64,000 nucleotides of DNA from contig JAHLEH010000012.1 in the NCBI GenBank assembly GCA_018883545.1, positions 1 to 64,000 of the forward strand, written 5' to 3'. Source of the DNA: Marixanthotalea marina (GTDB taxonomy: Bacteria > Bacteroidota > Bacteroidia > Flavobacteriales > Flavobacteriaceae). Shown in pieces: positions 34,395 through 46,178 of this stretch (positions are counted from its first letter, which is position 1; every line of letters starts with the position of its first letter). A model generated the notes under the pieces. That model saw only the letters and a list, made by a program, of their open reading frames with translations, made no database searches and was not told where the DNA came from. The position numbers and the translations under genes were made by a program.

Positions 34395-34918
34395 TTTTCA
34401 GTGATGTTTATGTGCTGATAAAACTTTTCAAAAATAATTTTAAACCACTCTGTATATAAATTTGGGAGTTCGGAAATATCTGCTTTAACAGCTTCTAAAG
34501 ACATCCATTTCCAGCTAGCAACTTCTTCTGGATTGATATCAGGCTCTTCATTGTAGTAGCCAATCAATATATGGTCAAATTCATGCTCGGTCAGTCCATT
34601 ATCAAAAGGTGCTTTGTAGATAAACGAAATAGATTCCTGTAAATCGGTTGTAAAACCCATTTCTTCCTGCAATCTTCTTTTTCCCGCCTCAATATTGCTT
34701 TCTCCTTCACGTTGGTGACTACAGCAAGTGTTAGTCCAAAGCAAAGGCGAATGGTATTTATGGGCAGCCCTTTGTTGTATCATGAGCTCATTGTTTTCAT
34801 TAAAAACAAACACCGAAAATGCCCTGTGCAACAAGGCCTTTTCATGGGCTTCCATTTTTGGCATAAGCCCTATTTGTTCATCTTTTTCGTTTACTAGTAT
34901 AACTTGTTCTTCTTGCAT
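34391..34918 (-). CDS. idi: isopentenyl-diphosphate delta-isomerase type I
   Basis: A 175-residue Nudix-type enzyme that interconverts IPP and DMAPP. Signature blocks: HRAFSVFVFNE, WTNTCCSHQREGE (catalytic Cys and metal His) and ANKRRLQEEMGF-like Nudix box (here GKRRLQEEMGFT). The conserved Glu in NPEEVASWKW is present. It lies upstream of the PTPS gene in the same direction with a 4-base overlap. Confidence 0.95.
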   Translation of the reverse strand: MQEEQVILVNEKDEQIGLMPKMEAHEKALLHRAFSVFVFNENNELMIQQRAAHKYHSPLLWTNTCCSHQREGESNIEAGKRRLQEEMGFTTDLQESISFIYKAPFDNGLTEHEFDHILIGYYNEEPDINPEEVASWKWMSLEAVKADISELPNLYTEWFKIIFEKFYQHINITEK

Positions 34919-35006
34919 AGTCTAACAAAAATACCAAGTAAAATATTATTCCTGCCATTCTTAACAAGAATTTCTAAAATTCAAAATCAAAATCGCAATT
35001 AAAAAT

Positions 35007-35014
35007 TATCTTTG
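35007..35014 (+). promoter_or_regulatory. predicted -7 box of prfC
   Basis: TATCTTTG followed by GC, 15 bases before the first ATG at 35030. It creates a TTG codon at 35012 that would extend the frame but is not credible as a start. Confidence 0.5.
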
Positions 35015-35035
35015 CAACCCATTTTAGCAATGATT

Positions 35036-36622
35036 ATGAGTTTTTTAAAGGAAATACAACGCAGACGTACATTTGGCATTATTTCACACCCCGATGCTGG
35101 TAAGACCACTCTTACCGAAAAATTACTACTTTTTGGTGGTGCCATACAAGAAGCCGGAGCTGTAAAAAGCAACAAAATTAAAAAAGGAGCAACTAGTGAC
35201 TTTATGGAAATTGAGCGCCAACGTGGTATTTCTGTGGCTACTTCGGTTTTGGCATTTGAGTATGATGGTATAAAAATAAATATTCTGGATACACCCGGAC
35301 ACAAAGATTTTGCTGAAGATACTTTTAGAACCTTAACTGCCGTTGATAGTGTTATTGTTGTGATTGATGTTGCCAAAGGTGTTGAGGAACAAACGGAGAA
35401 ATTGGTTGAAGTTTGTCGCATGCGAAACATCCCAATGATTGTTTTTATAAACAAATTGGACAGAGAGGGAAAAGACGCGTTTGATTTATTGGATGAAGTG
35501 GAACAAAAATTAGGTTTGCATGTCACCCCTTTGAGTTTTCCCATTGGTATGGGTTATGATTTTAAGGGCATTTATAATATTTGGGAAAAGAACATCAATC
35601 TATTTAGTGGTGACAGCAGAAAAAATATTGAGGAAACCATTGAGATTTCCGATTTGCAATCCCCTCAATTGGAAAAATTAATTGGAGATAAATCGGCCGA
35701 CACCCTTCGCGATGAAATTGAACTTGTTGAGGGTATTTATCCTGCATTTGATAAAGACGCCTATTTAAATAGTGAATTGCAACCTGTATTTTTTGGTTCA
35801 GCTTTAAATAATTTTGGTGTAAGGGAATTATTGGACTGTTTTGTTGAAATTGCGCCAAAACCAAGACCAAAACAAAGCGAGGAACGTTTGGTAAAACCTG
35901 ATGAAGATAAATTCTCTGGGTTTGTATTTAAAATTCATGCCAATATGGATCCTAACCATAGAGACCGTTTGGCCTTTATTAAAATTGTTTCTGGAACTTT
36001 TGAAAGAAATAAACCTTACTTGCATGTTAGACATGGCAAAAAATTAAAATTCTCTAGTCCCAACGCTTTTTTTGCTGAGAAAAAAGAAATTGTAGACATA
36101 TCCTATCCTGGTGATATTGTGGGACTTCACGATACCGGAAACTTTAAAATAGGTGACACTTTAACAGAAGGTGAAGAAATTCATTACAAAGGCATTCCTA
36201 GCTTTTCACCTGAACATTTTAGGTATATCAATAACGCCGACCCTTTAAAATCAAAACAACTTTATAAAGGTATTGACCAGTTAATGGATGAAGGTGTGGC
36301 ACAACTATTTACTTTAGAGCTAAACGGTAGAAAAGTAATAGGAACCGTGGGTGCCTTGCAATATGAAGTAATTCAATACCGTTTAGAACATGAATATGGC
36401 GCTAAATGTAGTTATGAACCTCTAAACGTTTACAAAGCCTGTTGGGTAGACCCAAAAGGTTCTAATAAGGAAGAATACAACGAATTTGTAAGGGTTAAAC
36501 AGCGTTATTTGGCCAAAGACAAACAAAATCAATTAGTGTTTTTAGCAGATTCACATTTTTCCTTAGAGATGACCCAACAAAAATATCCAAGTATAAAATT
36601 CCATTTTACCTCTGAATTCTAA
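35036..36622 (+). CDS. prfC: peptide chain release factor 3
   Basis: A translation GTPase that recycles RF1/RF2 from the ribosome. The start MSFLKEIQRRRTF (35036) matches family convention; an ATG two codons earlier (35030) is an alternative. G motifs: HPDAGKTTL (G1), RGISV (G2), DTPGHKDF (G3), INKLDREG (G4). The domain III-like C-terminal segment is complete. At 528 residues it is normal length. It is not in an operon with other translation genes. Confidence 0.96.
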   Translation: MSFLKEIQRRRTFGIISHPDAGKTTLTEKLLLFGGAIQEAGAVKSNKIKKGATSDFMEIERQRGISVATSVLAFEYDGIKINILDTPGHKDFAEDTFRTLTAVDSVIVVIDVAKGVEEQTEKLVEVCRMRNIPMIVFINKLDREGKDAFDLLDEVEQKLGLHVTPLSFPIGMGYDFKGIYNIWEKNINLFSGDSRKNIEETIEISDLQSPQLEKLIGDKSADTLRDEIELVEGIYPAFDKDAYLNSELQPVFFGSALNNFGVRELLDCFVEIAPKPRPKQSEERLVKPDEDKFSGFVFKIHANMDPNHRDRLAFIKIVSGTFERNKPYLHVRHGKKLKFSSPNAFFAEKKEIVDISYPGDIVGLHDTGNFKIGDTLTEGEEIHYKGIPSFSPEHFRYINNADPLKSKQLYKGIDQLMDEGVAQLFTLELNGRKVIGTVGALQYEVIQYRLEHEYGAKCSYEPLNVYKACWVDPKGSNKEEYNEFVRVKQRYLAKDKQNQLVFLADSHFSLEMTQQKYPSIKFHFTSEF

Positions 36623-36699
36623 CCAAACAACGATTATATTTCATTAACACACTAACATTAAAGAACTTAGATATAAGTTTAACCCCAAATTGAACTACC

Positions 36700-36933
36700 A
36701 TGAAAAATAATGAAGACAAAGAATTCAGTAATAGTGAGATTACTGTAACGTTCGATCCTAGTACTTGTACACAATCAGGAATTTGTGCCAAAGAATTATC
36801 AGATGTGTTTAGTTTTTCTATTATTCCTTGGATAAATTTAGATAATACCGAAACCGAAAAAATAATAAACCAAATAAATAGGTGTCCTTCTGGAGCGTTA
36901 AAATTTAAAAGGAACCTTACAAAAGCTAGCTAA
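36700..36933 (+). CDS. mono-cluster 4Fe-4S-like small protein
   Basis: A 77-residue protein with conserved Cys in DPSTCTQSGICAKEL and RCPSGALKF, as in the divergent 4Fe-4S mono-cluster (YjdI/Fer4_19) family. It may bind a cluster or another metal. Terminator 36957-36990 follows, shared with the convergent DUF3467 gene. Confidence 0.8.
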   Translation: MKNNEDKEFSNSEITVTFDPSTCTQSGICAKELSDVFSFSIIPWINLDNTETEKIINQINRCPSGALKFKRNLTKAS

Positions 36934-36956
36934 ATTCAACTAAAAATGTGTTTAAA

Positions 36957-36990
36957 AAAATCCCTTTGAAATTAATTTCAAAGGGATTTT
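36957..36990. terminator. bidirectional terminator
   Basis: TCCCTTTGAAATT and AATTTCAAAGGGA (36961-36986) are a perfect 13-bp palindrome, with A-rich sequence before and T-rich after. It serves both convergent genes. Confidence 0.92.
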
Positions 36991-36992
36991 TA

Positions 36993-37313
36993 TTACGCTT
37001 GTCCTGTTGGACCAAAATTAAGAGGAATGGGCGGTTGCTCATAATCTTTTATTTCACCATGATTACTCTCAAAACGTGCTACATTATCACCTAAAGCTTT
37101 CAACAAACGTTTAGCATGTTGGGGTGTTAAAATAATTCTAGACTTCACCTTACTTTTTGGAACGCCTGGCATAATACTCACAAAATCCACTACAAATTCT
37201 GAAACAGAATGGTTAATAATGGCTAGGTTAGAATAAATACCCTCTGCTACATTTTCATCCAGTTCAATGTTTATTTGTCCTTGCTTAGGTTTGTTATCTT
37301 TTTGGTCTGACAT
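36993..37313 (-). CDS. DUF3467 family protein
   Basis: A 106-residue protein of the DUF3467 family (INIELDENVAEGIYSNLAIINHS, IILTPQHAKRLLKALGDNVARFE). Function unknown, frequent in Bacteroidota. It lies downstream of rpoC, but a terminator (37333-37367) separates them. Confidence 0.85.
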   Translation of the reverse strand: MSDQKDNKPKQGQINIELDENVAEGIYSNLAIINHSVSEFVVDFVSIMPGVPKSKVKSRIILTPQHAKRLLKALGDNVARFESNHGEIKDYEQPPIPLNFGPTGQA

Positions 37314-37332
37314 AATCTTTATATTTTAAATT

Positions 37333-37367
37333 AAAAAGCCTTCAAGTGTATTTACATGAAGGCTTTT
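37333..37367 (-). terminator. rpoC operon terminator
   Basis: AAAAGCCTTCA and TGAAGGCTTTT pair perfectly around a 12-base loop. On the minus strand T-rich sequence follows. It lies between rpoC and the DUF3467 gene. Confidence 0.85.
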
Positions 37368-37386
37368 ATTTCTATAGATTCCTGAC

Positions 37387-37417
37387 TTCCTGTCTGCCGA
37401 CAAGGCAGGCGCAGGAA
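37387..37417. repeat. REP-like nested hairpin
   Basis: TTCCTG (37387-37392) with CAGGAA (37412-37417), nested around CTGCC/GGCAG (37394-37398, 37404-37408). Same TTCCTG..CAGGAA core as the hairpin at 25108-25125. Confidence 0.6.
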
Positions 37418-37423
37418 ATAAAA

Positions 37424-40400
37424 TTAATTATAATTTAATTCTTTTTTTACTTGCATCATTTCATCAAACTCTTCTTTAGAACCAACGATGATGTCAGAAT
37501 AGCGACGCATACCAGTACCTGCTGGAATTCTGTGTCCTACAATAACATTCTCTTTTAGTCCTTCTAAGTCATCAACTTTTCCTGCAACGGCTGCCTCGTT
37601 AAGAACTTTTGTTGTTTCTTGGAACGATGCCGCAGAAATAAATGATTTTGTTTGAAGAGATGCTCTAGTGATACCTTGTAATATTGGCGTTGCAGTTGCA
37701 GGTCTTGCATCCCTCGCCTCAACAAGTTGTTTATCTTCTCTACGTAAAAGTGAATTCTCGTCTCTTAATTGTCTTGGTGTAATGATCTGACCTGGTTTCA
37801 AATTAGCCGAATCTCCAGCTTCTTCCACCACTTTCATTCCGAAAATTTCATCGTTTTCAATAATGAAATCATCTTTATGTACCAATTGATCTTCTAAGAA
37901 CAATGTATCACCAGAATCAATAATTCTAACTTTACGCATCATCTGTCTTACAACAACCTCAAAGTGCTTATCGTTAATTTTTACACCTTGTAAGCGGTAA
38001 ACTTCTTGTACTTCATTTACCAAGTATTGTTGCACGGCAGATGGTCCTTTAATATCTAAAATATCGTTAGGTGTAATAGAACCATCAGATAAAGCCATAC
38101 CTGCTTTTACATAATCATTTTCTTGAACAAGAATTTGATTTGAAAGTTTAACCAAGTATTTCTTAACCTCACCTAATTTAGACTCGATAATGATTTCACG
38201 GTTACCTCTTTTGATTTTACCGAAAGAAACCACACCATCTATCTCACTTACAACAGCTGGGTTAGATGGGTTACGTGCTTCGAACAACTCGGTTACACGT
38301 GGTAAACCACCTGTGATATCACCAGATTTAGATGATTTTCTAGGAATTTTAACCAAGATTTTACCAACGTTGATTTTTTCGCCATCATCAATCATTAAGT
38401 GTGCCCCAACTGGTAAGTTGTAAGAACGGATTACTTCGCCTTTACCATCTTCAATATGAAGTGTAGGTATTAAACGTTTGTTTCTAGATTCAGAAATTAC
38501 TTTTTCTTGGAAACCTGTTTGCTCGTCAATCTCTACTTGGTAAGTAACACCTTGTTCGATATTTTCATATTTAATTTTACCAGCAAACTCAGATATGATT
38601 ACACCATTATAAGGATCCCATGTACAAACTACATCGCCTTTAGATAATTCCTGTCCATTTTTAACAAAAATGGTAGAACCATAAGGAATGTTATTGGTAC
38701 TTAAAGTAATACCTGTTTTCTTATCGATTAATTTAATTTCAGAAGTACGTGAAATTACAATGTCAACATCATTGCCTTCACCGTCTTTACCTTTTACAGT
38801 TTTTAAATCTTCAATTTCGGCAACACCATTAAATTTAACGGCTAGTTTATTTTCTTCAGAAATGTTTCCTGCGATACCACCCACGTGGAAGGTACGCAAT
38901 GTTAACTGTGTACCAGGCTCACCGATTGACTGTGCAGCTACAACTCCAACAGCCTCACCACGTTGAACCATTTTACCTGTAGCAAGGTTACGTCCGTAAC
39001 ACTTAGCACAAATACCTTTTAATGCCTCACAAGTTAATGCAGAACGTACTTCAACACTTTCTAGAGCCGAATCCCCAATAGTTTTGGCTATATCATCATT
39101 AATTAATTCTCCTGATGATACTAAAAGCTCCTCAGTAATTGGATCATAAACATCATTTAAAGAAACACGACCAACAATTCTTTCTTCTAAAGTTTCTACA
39201 ACTTCATCATTTTTCTTCAATGCTTCTACTTCAACACCTCTTAGCGTACCACAATCTTCTGTGTTTATAATAACATCTTGTGAAACGTCTACCAGACGAC
39301 GGGTTAAATAACCAGCATCGGCCGTTTTTAACGCCGTATCGGCAAGACCTTTACGGGCACCGTGTGTTGAGATAAAGTATTCTAAAATTGAAAGTCCTTC
39401 TTTAAAGTTAGAAAGAATTGGGTTTTCAATAATTTCACCACCACCTGCATTCGATTTCTTAGGTTTGGCCATCAAACCACGCATACCTGTAAGCTGACGA
39501 ATCTGTTCTTTAGATCCACGAGCTCCAGAATCAAGCATCATATACACAGAGTTAAATCCTTGTTGATCTTCGCGAATACGCTTCATTGATAACTCGGTTA
39601 ACTCGGCATTAGTAGATGTCCAAATATCAATAACTTGGTTATAACGTTCGTTGTTGGTTATAAGTCCCATGTTATAGTTTGCAGTAATACCATCAACCAA
39701 TCCGTTGGCTTTTTCTATCATACTTTGTTTTTCTGGCGGAATGATAATATCACCCAAACTAAATGATAGACCGCCTTGGAAAGCGAACTTAAATCCTAAA
39801 GTCCTGATTTCATCTAAGAAATCAGCAGTTTCAGGAACAGATGTATATTTAAGGATGCTACCAATAATATCCCTTAAGGACTTTTTAGTAAGTACTTGGT
39901 TGATATAACCTGCAGCTTGTGGTACTTTTTGATTGAATAACACACGTCCAACCGTAGTTTCTATGATTGTTGGTGCTAATTTACCATCTGCATTAATATC
40001 TAAAGTTCTTACTTTAATGGCTGCATTCAAATCTACTTTTTTCTCATTGAAAGCAATCTCAACCTCCTCTGGCGCATAAAATGTCAACCCTTCTCCTTTT
40101 ACTGGAGATTCTGGAGTTGACTTGCGTTCTTTGGTCATATAGTACAATCCAAGAACCATATCCTGAGAAGGTACGGTTACCGGCGAACCATTAGCTGGGT
40201 TTAAGATATTGTGAGATGCTAACATTAATAATTGACACTCTAAAATAGCTTCAGGCCCTAACGGTAAATGTACCGCCATTTGGTCACCATCAAAATCCGC
40301 GTTAAACGCTGTACACACTAATGGGTGTAATTGAATCGCTTTACCCTCGATTAACTTAGGTTGGAACGCTTGGATACCAAGTCTATGTAATGTAGGAGCA

Positions 40401-41725
40401 CGGTTCAGTAATACTGGATGTCCTTTAAGAACATTTTCCAAAATATCCCAAACCACTGGCTCTCTTTTATCAATAATTTTCTTTGCAGATTTTACAGTTT
40501 TTACAATACCTCTTTCTATTAATTTTCTAATAACAAAAGGTTTGTAAAGCTCTGCTGCCATATTTTTTGGCAATCCACATTCGTATAATTTCAATTCTGG
40601 ACCAACAACAATTACAGAACGCGCCGAGTAATCAACACGTTTTCCTAAAAGGTTTTGACGGAAACGCCCTTGTTTACCTTTTAATGAATCTGATAACGAT
40701 TTTAACGGTCTATTAGAATCTGTTTTAACCGCTGAAGATTTACGTGTATTATCGAATAATGAATCAACAGACTCTTGAAGCATACGTTTTTCGTTACGTA
40801 AGATTACTTCAGGTGCTTTGATTTCCACCAATCTCTTAAGACGGTTGTTACGGATAATTACACGACGGTATAAATCGTTCAAATCAGAAGTTGCAAAACG
40901 ACCACCATCTAAAGGTACCAACGGACGTAATTCTGGTGGAATTACCGGAATTACCTTCATAATCATCCATTCTGGACGGTTTTCTCTATTTTGGTTTGAT
41001 TCACGAAGTGATTCAACAACCTGTAAACGTTTTAAACTTTCGGTCTTACGTTGCTTAGATGTTTCTGTGTTTGCTTTATGACGTAACTCGTATGATAACG
41101 CTTCCAAGTCAATTCTAGCCAATAATTCGATCAAACATTCGGCTCCCATTTTAGCAAGAAACTTATTAGGGTCGTTGTCATCTAAATATTGGTTATCCTG
41201 AGGAAGTGATTCAAGAATATTTAAATACTCTTCTTCTGTTAAGAAGTCCATTGTTTGTAAAGGTTCACCATCTTCATTTTTAGCATTCCCTGGTTGAATA
41301 ACCACATAACGCTCATAATAGATAATCATATCTAATTTTTTAGACGGCAAGCCCAAAAGGTAACCTATTTTATTAGGTAACGATCGGAAATACCAAATAT
41401 GGGCAATAGGCACTACTAAATTAATGTGCCCTACTCTATCACGACGTACTTTCTTTTCTGTTACTTCTACACCACAACGATCGCACACAATGCCTTTGTA
41501 ACGAATTCTTTTATATTTACCACAAGCACATTCGTAATCCTTTACAGGACCAAAAATACGCTCACAGAACAACCCGTCCCTCTCTGGTTTGTGAGTACGG
41601 TAATTAATAGTTTCTGGTTTTAAAACTTCGCCTCTAGACTCTGCTAAAATAGACTCTGGAGAAGCTAAACCAATAGTGATTTTGTTAAATCTTTTTACTG
41701 TATTCTTATCTTGTTTTCTTGCCAT
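37424..41725 (-). CDS. rpoC: RNA polymerase beta' subunit
   Basis: The start at 41725 ([13 protein letters not shown]) is chosen because it is the conserved family start; the open frame extends 17 codons upstream. The 1433-residue protein has the N-terminal zinc site (CACGKYKR...CDRCG), the catalytic Mg motif [12 protein letters not shown], and the second zinc site ([11 protein letters not shown]). It is the largest core subunit and forms the active centre with RpoB. It is cotranscribed with rpoB, 74 bases upstream, with a long hairpin in between. Confidence 0.98.
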   Translation of the reverse strand: MARKQDKNTVKRFNKITIGLASPESILAESRGEVLKPETINYRTHKPERDGLFCERIFGPVKDYECACGKYKRIRYKGIVCDRCGVEVTEKKVRRDRVGHINLVVPIAHIWYFRSLPNKIGYLLGLPSKKLDMIIYYERYVVIQPGNAKNEDGEPLQTMDFLTEEEYLNILESLPQDNQYLDDNDPNKFLAKMGAECLIELLARIDLEALSYELRHKANTETSKQRKTESLKRLQVVESLRESNQNRENRPEWMIMKVIPVIPPELRPLVPLDGGRFATSDLNDLYRRVIIRNNRLKRLVEIKAPEVILRNEKRMLQESVDSLFDNTRKSSAVKTDSNRPLKSLSDSLKGKQGRFRQNLLGKRVDYSARSVIVVGPELKLYECGLPKNMAAELYKPFVIRKLIERGIVKTVKSAKKIIDKREPVVWDILENVLKGHPVLLNRAPTLHRLGIQAFQPKLIEGKAIQLHPLVCTAFNADFDGDQMAVHLPLGPEAILECQLLMLASHNILNPANGSPVTVPSQDMVLGLYYMTKERKSTPESPVKGEGLTFYAPEEVEIAFNEKKVDLNAAIKVRTLDINADGKLAPTIIETTVGRVLFNQKVPQAAGYINQVLTKKSLRDIIGSILKYTSVPETADFLDEIRTLGFKFAFQGGLSFSLGDIIIPPEKQSMIEKANGLVDGITANYNMGLITNNERYNQVIDIWTSTNAELTELSMKRIREDQQGFNSVYMMLDSGARGSKEQIRQLTGMRGLMAKPKKSNAGGGEIIENPILSNFKEGLSILEYFISTHGARKGLADTALKTADAGYLTRRLVDVSQDVIINTEDCGTLRGVEVEALKKNDEVVETLEERIVGRVSLNDVYDPITEELLVSSGELINDDIAKTIGDSALESVEVRSALTCEALKGICAKCYGRNLATGKMVQRGEAVGVVAAQSIGEPGTQLTLRTFHVGGIAGNISEENKLAVKFNGVAEIEDLKTVKGKDGEGNDVDIVISRTSEIKLIDKKTGITLSTNNIPYGSTIFVKNGQELSKGDVVCTWDPYNGVIISEFAGKIKYENIEQGVTYQVEIDEQTGFQEKVISESRNKRLIPTLHIEDGKGEVIRSYNLPVGAHLMIDDGEKINVGKILVKIPRKSSKSGDITGGLPRVTELFEARNPSNPAVVSEIDGVVSFGKIKRGNREIIIESKLGEVKKYLVKLSNQILVQENDYVKAGMALSDGSITPNDILDIKGPSAVQQYLVNEVQEVYRLQGVKINDKHFEVVVRQMMRKVRIIDSGDTLFLEDQLVHKDDFIIENDEIFGMKVVEEAGDSANLKPGQIITPRQLRDENSLLRREDKQLVEARDARPATATPILQGITRASLQTKSFISAASFQETTKVLNEAAVAGKVDDLEGLKENVIVGHRIPAGTGMRRYSDIIVGSKEEFDEMMQVKKELNYN

Positions 41726-41766
41726 GATATATGGTGATATCGAATTATTTGTAAACTTTTTATAAG

Positions 41767-41796
41767 ATTCTATCACTTGTTTCCAAGTGATAGAAT
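41767..41796 (-). promoter_or_regulatory. long perfect hairpin between rpoB and rpoC
   Basis: ATTCTATCACTTG (41767-41779) and CAAGTGATAGAAT (41784-41796) are a 13-bp perfect stem with a 4-base loop, starting 3 bases after the rpoB stop. No T run follows on the minus strand, so it is not a classic terminator; processing or stability is more likely. Confidence 0.75.
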
Positions 41797-41799
41797 TAA

Positions 41800-44700
41800 T
41801 TATTCCTCTAATCTAATGTCTAACCCTAAACCTTTAAGTTCGTGCATTAATACATTAAATGATTCTGGTAATCCAGGTTCTGGCATTGGTTCACCTTTTA
41901 CGATAGCTTCGTAAGTTTTGGCACGACCAACAACATCATCAGATTTTACAGTTAAAATTTCTCGTAAGGTAGATGAAGCTCCATACGCTTCAAGTGCCCA
42001 AACCTCCATCTCACCAAAACGTTGACCACCAAATTGTGCTTTACCACCAAGCGGTTGTTGTGTAATTAATGAGTATGGTCCAATAGAACGTGCGTGCATC
42101 TTATCATCAACCATGTGACCTAATTTCAACATGTAGATAACACCCACCGTTGCTGGTTGGTCGAAACGCTCTCCCGTACCACCATCATACAAGTAAGTAT
42201 GACCATATCTAGGAATACCAGCTTTATCTGTTAGATCATTGATTTGATCTATTGAAGCACCATCAAAAATTGGTGTTGCAAACTTTTGATCTAATTTTTG
42301 ACCAGCCCAACCAAGAACTGTTTCGTAAATCTGACCAATGTTCATACGCGATGGTACACCAAGTGGGTTCAATACAATATCAACAGGTGTTCCATCTTCT
42401 AGGAATGGCATATCTTCTTGACGAACAATACGCGCCACAATACCTTTATTACCGTGACGTCCCGCCATTTTATCACCTACTTTTAACTTACGTTTTTTAG
42501 CAATATAAACTTTAGCAAGTTTAATAATACCTGCTGGTAACTCATCACCCACAGAAATTGTAAACTTCTCACGTCTTAAAGCACCTTGTAAATCGTTTTC
42601 CTTTATTTTATAATTATGGATTAAGTCGGCAACCAATTTATTTGTGTGGTCATCCGTTGTCCATTTACCTGATACTAAATGTGCATAATCATCAACAGCA
42701 TTTAACATTTTAAGTGTGAATTTTTTACCTTTTGGCAATACTTCTTCACCTAAATCATTAAATATACCTTGAGATGTTTTGCCATTAACGATGTTGAATA
42801 ATTTCTCAACCAAAATGGCTTTTAAATCATCGAATTTCGCATCGTAAATAGCTTCAAGATGTGTAATATCATCTTTATCCTGTGCTCTCTTACGCTTGTC
42901 TTTTACCGCACGAGAGAATAATTTTTTGTCAATTACAACACCATTCAATGAAGGAGAGGCTTTTAAAGAGGCGTCTTTTACATCACCTGCTTTATCACCG
43001 AAGATAGCACGTAATAACTTTTCTTCTGGTGTTGGGTCGCTTTCTCCTTTTGGTGTAATTTTACCAATAAGAATATCGCCAGGCTTTACTTCGGCTCCAA
43101 TACGAATCATACCGTTTTCATCCAAATCTTTGGTAGCTTCTTCAGAAACGTTTGGTATGTCGTTGGTTAATTCTTCATTACCTAATTTGGTATCTCTAAC
43201 TTCTAAAGAATACTCATCAACATGAATAGATGTAAAGATATCTTCACGAACTACTTTTTCAGAAATCACAATCGCATCCTCAAAGTTATAACCTTTCCAA
43301 GGCATGAAAGCTACTTTCATATTTCTACCAAGAGCTAACTCCCCTTTTTGGGTTGCATAACCCTCACACAATACTTGTCCTTTAGATACTTTATCACCTT
43401 TAACCACGATTGGTTTCAAGTTAATGCTAGTACCTTGGTTTGTTTTTCTGAACTTAACCAATGGATAAACCTTAACTTCACTGTCGAAACTTACAGCAGT
43501 TTCGTCTTCCGTTCGGTCGTATTTTATTCTTATTTCATTAGCATCTACATACAATACTTCTCCGCTTCCTTCTGCATTAATCAATACTCTGGAATCAGAA
43601 GCTACTTGACGTTCTAATCCTGTTCCTACAATTGGAGATTCTGGTAATAATAATGGTACGGCTTGGCGCATCATGTTTGATCCCATTAACGCACGGTTCG
43701 CATCATCATGCTCCAAGAATGGAATTAACGAGGCCGAAATAGATGAAATTTGGTTAGGAGCCACATCTGTATAGTGGATTGATGTAGGTTCAATTACAGG
43801 GAAATCACCTTCCATTCTGGCAATAATCTTATCGTTTAAGATTTTACCATTATCATCAACCTTAACAGTTGCTTGAGCAATTAACTTACCTTCTTCTTCT
43901 TCCGCACTTAAATAAATAGGTTCGTTCTTAATATCTACAACACCATTTTCAGCTGTACGATAAGGTGTTTCGATGAATCCCATAGAATTCACTTTGGCAT
44001 ATACCGAAAGCGAAGAGATCAAACCAATATTTGGTCCCTCTGGTGTTTCAATCGGACATAAACGACCGTAATGTGTATAATGTACGTCACGAACCTCGAA
44101 ACCTGCTCTCTCTCTCGATAAACCACCTGGCCCTAATGCAGATAAACGACGTTTGTGTGTAATCTCAGCCAATGGATTCGTTTGATCCATAAACTGTGAT
44201 AATTGGTTCGTACCAAAGAATGAGTTGATTACAGATGATAATGTTTTTGCATTAATCAAATCTATCGGTGTAAATACCTCATTATCGCGAACGTTCATAC
44301 GTTCACGAATGGTACGCGCCATACGAGCCAAACCAACACCAAATTGTTGTGATAATTGCTCACCTACGGTACGTACACGACGGTTAGATAAGTGGTCAAT
44401 ATCATCAATCTCAGCTTTTGAGTTGATAAGTTCGATTAAATATTTTATAATGGTAATGATATCTTCTTTGGTAAGCACTTGCTTATCCATACCAATATCA
44501 AGACCTAATTTTTTGTTCATTCTGTAACGTCCTACTTCACCTAAAGAGTAACGTTGATCGCTAAAGAATAATTTGTCTATAATGCCACGCGCTGTTTCTT
44601 CATCTGGCGGTTCTGCATTACGTAATTGTCTGTATATATGTTCAACAGCCTCTTTTTCAGAGTTTGTTGGATCTTTTTGTAATGTATTGTGAATAATTGC

Positions 44701-45612
44701 GTAATCACCTTGCTGAGAACTTTCTTTATGCAAAAGAATAGTCTTAACATCAGCATCGATAATCTCTTCAATGTTATCTTTATCTAAAACCGTATCACGA
44801 TCAAGCACAATTTCGTTACGCTCGATAGATACAACTTCACCAGTATCTTCATCCACAAAATCCTCGTGCCAAGTGTTAAGAACACGTGCCGCTAATTTTC
44901 TGCCCAAATACTTTTTCAATCCTGTTTTAGAAACTTTAATTTCTTCAGCAAGATCAAATATTTCTAGAATGTCTTTATCACGCTCAAAACCAATAGCTCT
45001 AAACAATGTAGTTACTGGTAATTTTTTCTTTCTATCAATGTAGGCATACATTACCTGATTGATGTCTGTTGCAAACTCAATCCAAGAACCTTTAAAAGGA
45101 ATTACCCTAGCAGAGTAAAGCTTAGTACCATTGGCGTGGAAAGATTGACCAAAGAAAACACCAGGAGAACGGTGTAATTGAGATACAACTACGCGCTCTG
45201 CACCATTGATAACAAACGTACCACTTGGTGTCATGTAAGGAATGGTTCCTAAGTACACATCTTGAACAATGGTCTCGAAATCCTCATGTTCAGGGTCTGT
45301 ACAGTACAACTTTAACCTTGCCTTTAACGGAACGCTATAAGTAAGTCCTCTTTCAATACACTCCTCGATGGCATATCTTGGTGGATCTACGAAATAATCT
45401 AAAAATTCTAAAACAAATTGATTACGGGAATCAGTGATTGGAAAGTTCTCCATGAAGGTATTATAAAGCCCTTCATTACCCCTTTCCTCAGATTTAGTTT
45501 CTAATTGGAAAAAATCCTGGAAGGATTTAATCTGAATATCCAAGAAATCTGGGTATTCTGTTCTATTGATAATAGACGAGAAATTTAATCTTTCAGCTTG
45601 TGTTGATGACAT
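41800..45612 (-). CDS. rpoB: RNA polymerase beta subunit
   Basis: The ATG at 45612 is preferred to a TTG one codon upstream. The 1270-residue protein has the rifampicin-pocket segment [19 protein letters not shown]...LSALGPGG with Asp, His and Ser at the usual resistance positions unaltered, so rifampicin sensitivity is expected. The [12 protein letters not shown] motif and the C-terminal clamp region are present. It is preceded by a possible attenuator hairpin and followed by rpoC. Confidence 0.98.
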   Translation of the reverse strand: MSSTQAERLNFSSIINRTEYPDFLDIQIKSFQDFFQLETKSEERGNEGLYNTFMENFPITDSRNQFVLEFLDYFVDPPRYAIEECIERGLTYSVPLKARLKLYCTDPEHEDFETIVQDVYLGTIPYMTPSGTFVINGAERVVVSQLHRSPGVFFGQSFHANGTKLYSARVIPFKGSWIEFATDINQVMYAYIDRKKKLPVTTLFRAIGFERDKDILEIFDLAEEIKVSKTGLKKYLGRKLAARVLNTWHEDFVDEDTGEVVSIERNEIVLDRDTVLDKDNIEEIIDADVKTILLHKESSQQGDYAIIHNTLQKDPTNSEKEAVEHIYRQLRNAEPPDEETARGIIDKLFFSDQRYSLGEVGRYRMNKKLGLDIGMDKQVLTKEDIITIIKYLIELINSKAEIDDIDHLSNRRVRTVGEQLSQQFGVGLARMARTIRERMNVRDNEVFTPIDLINAKTLSSVINSFFGTNQLSQFMDQTNPLAEITHKRRLSALGPGGLSRERAGFEVRDVHYTHYGRLCPIETPEGPNIGLISSLSVYAKVNSMGFIETPYRTAENGVVDIKNEPIYLSAEEEEGKLIAQATVKVDDNGKILNDKIIARMEGDFPVIEPTSIHYTDVAPNQISSISASLIPFLEHDDANRALMGSNMMRQAVPLLLPESPIVGTGLERQVASDSRVLINAEGSGEVLYVDANEIRIKYDRTEDETAVSFDSEVKVYPLVKFRKTNQGTSINLKPIVVKGDKVSKGQVLCEGYATQKGELALGRNMKVAFMPWKGYNFEDAIVISEKVVREDIFTSIHVDEYSLEVRDTKLGNEELTNDIPNVSEEATKDLDENGMIRIGAEVKPGDILIGKITPKGESDPTPEEKLLRAIFGDKAGDVKDASLKASPSLNGVVIDKKLFSRAVKDKRKRAQDKDDITHLEAIYDAKFDDLKAILVEKLFNIVNGKTSQGIFNDLGEEVLPKGKKFTLKMLNAVDDYAHLVSGKWTTDDHTNKLVADLIHNYKIKENDLQGALRREKFTISVGDELPAGIIKLAKVYIAKKRKLKVGDKMAGRHGNKGIVARIVRQEDMPFLEDGTPVDIVLNPLGVPSRMNIGQIYETVLGWAGQKLDQKFATPIFDGASIDQINDLTDKAGIPRYGHTYLYDGGTGERFDQPATVGVIYMLKLGHMVDDKMHARSIGPYSLITQQPLGGKAQFGGQRFGEMEVWALEAYGASSTLREILTVKSDDVVGRAKTYEAIVKGEPMPEPGLPESFNVLMHELKGLGLDIRLEE

Positions 45613-45675
45613 CAATGGACGGAATTTTGATTAAAAAAATAATATTGAGCGCAGATACAATTATATACGCAAAAT

Positions 45676-45712
45676 GGTTTAGGTCTTGAAGTACTTACTC
45701 CAGACCTAAACC
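45676..45712 (-). promoter_or_regulatory. hairpin between rplL and rpoB (possible attenuator)
   Basis: GGTTTAGGTCT (45676-45686) and AGACCTAAACC (45702-45712) form an 11-bp perfect stem with a 15-base loop. On the minus strand ATTTTGCG follows: a weak U run. In E. coli a partial terminator sits at the same place to set the rplJL/rpoBC ratio. Confidence 0.6.
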
Positions 45713-45735
45713 TTGGTGTTGTTTAAGTGTTAAGC

Positions 45736-46113
45736 TTATTTAAGCTCAACCTCAGCTCCAGCTTCTTCTAATGAAGATTTTAAGCCTTCTGCTTCATCTT
45801 TAGATACGCCTTCTTTAATTGGGCTTGGAGCGTTATCTACTAATTCTTTAGCCTCTTTTAATCCTAAACCAGTTAATTCTTTAACTAATTTTACAACTGC
45901 TAATTTAGATCCACCTGGTGCTTTTAATATTACATCAAACTCAGTTTGAGCTTCACCAGCGTCGTCTCCGCCAGCAGCAGGACCAGCAACAGCTACTGCA
46001 GCTGCAGCTGCAGGCTCTATACCATATTCTTCTTTTAATATAGTAGCTAATTCATTAACTTCTTTAACCGTTAAGTTAACTAATTTTTCTGCGAAATCTT
46101 TTAAATCTGCCAT
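45736..46113 (-). CDS. rplL: 50S ribosomal protein L7/L12
   Basis: A 125-residue stalk protein that binds elongation factors. It has the N-terminal dimer segment ([18 protein letters not shown]), an Ala/Pro-rich hinge ([15 protein letters not shown]) and the C-terminal GTPase-interaction domain ([13 protein letters not shown]). Follows rplJ in the usual order. Confidence 0.98.
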   Translation of the reverse strand: MADLKDFAEKLVNLTVKEVNELATILKEEYGIEPAAAAAVAVAGPAAGGDDAGEAQTEFDVILKAPGGSKLAVVKLVKELTGLGLKEAKELVDNAPSPIKEGVSKDEAEGLKSSLEEAGAEVELK

Positions 46114-46178
46114 TTTTCTATCGTTTTTAATAAAATTTTTAATTTAATATATGTAATTATAGTGCGTACAATGCAATA

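Noticed and set aside
37424-45612. Many antisense frames of 60-110 codons within rpoC and rpoB
   Set aside because: They lie wholly inside the sense genes, lack promoters and have no recognisable domains, as expected for shadows.
41800-45612. Rifampicin-resistant RpoB
   Set aside because: Asp, His and Ser of the rifampicin pocket are the sensitive-type residues.
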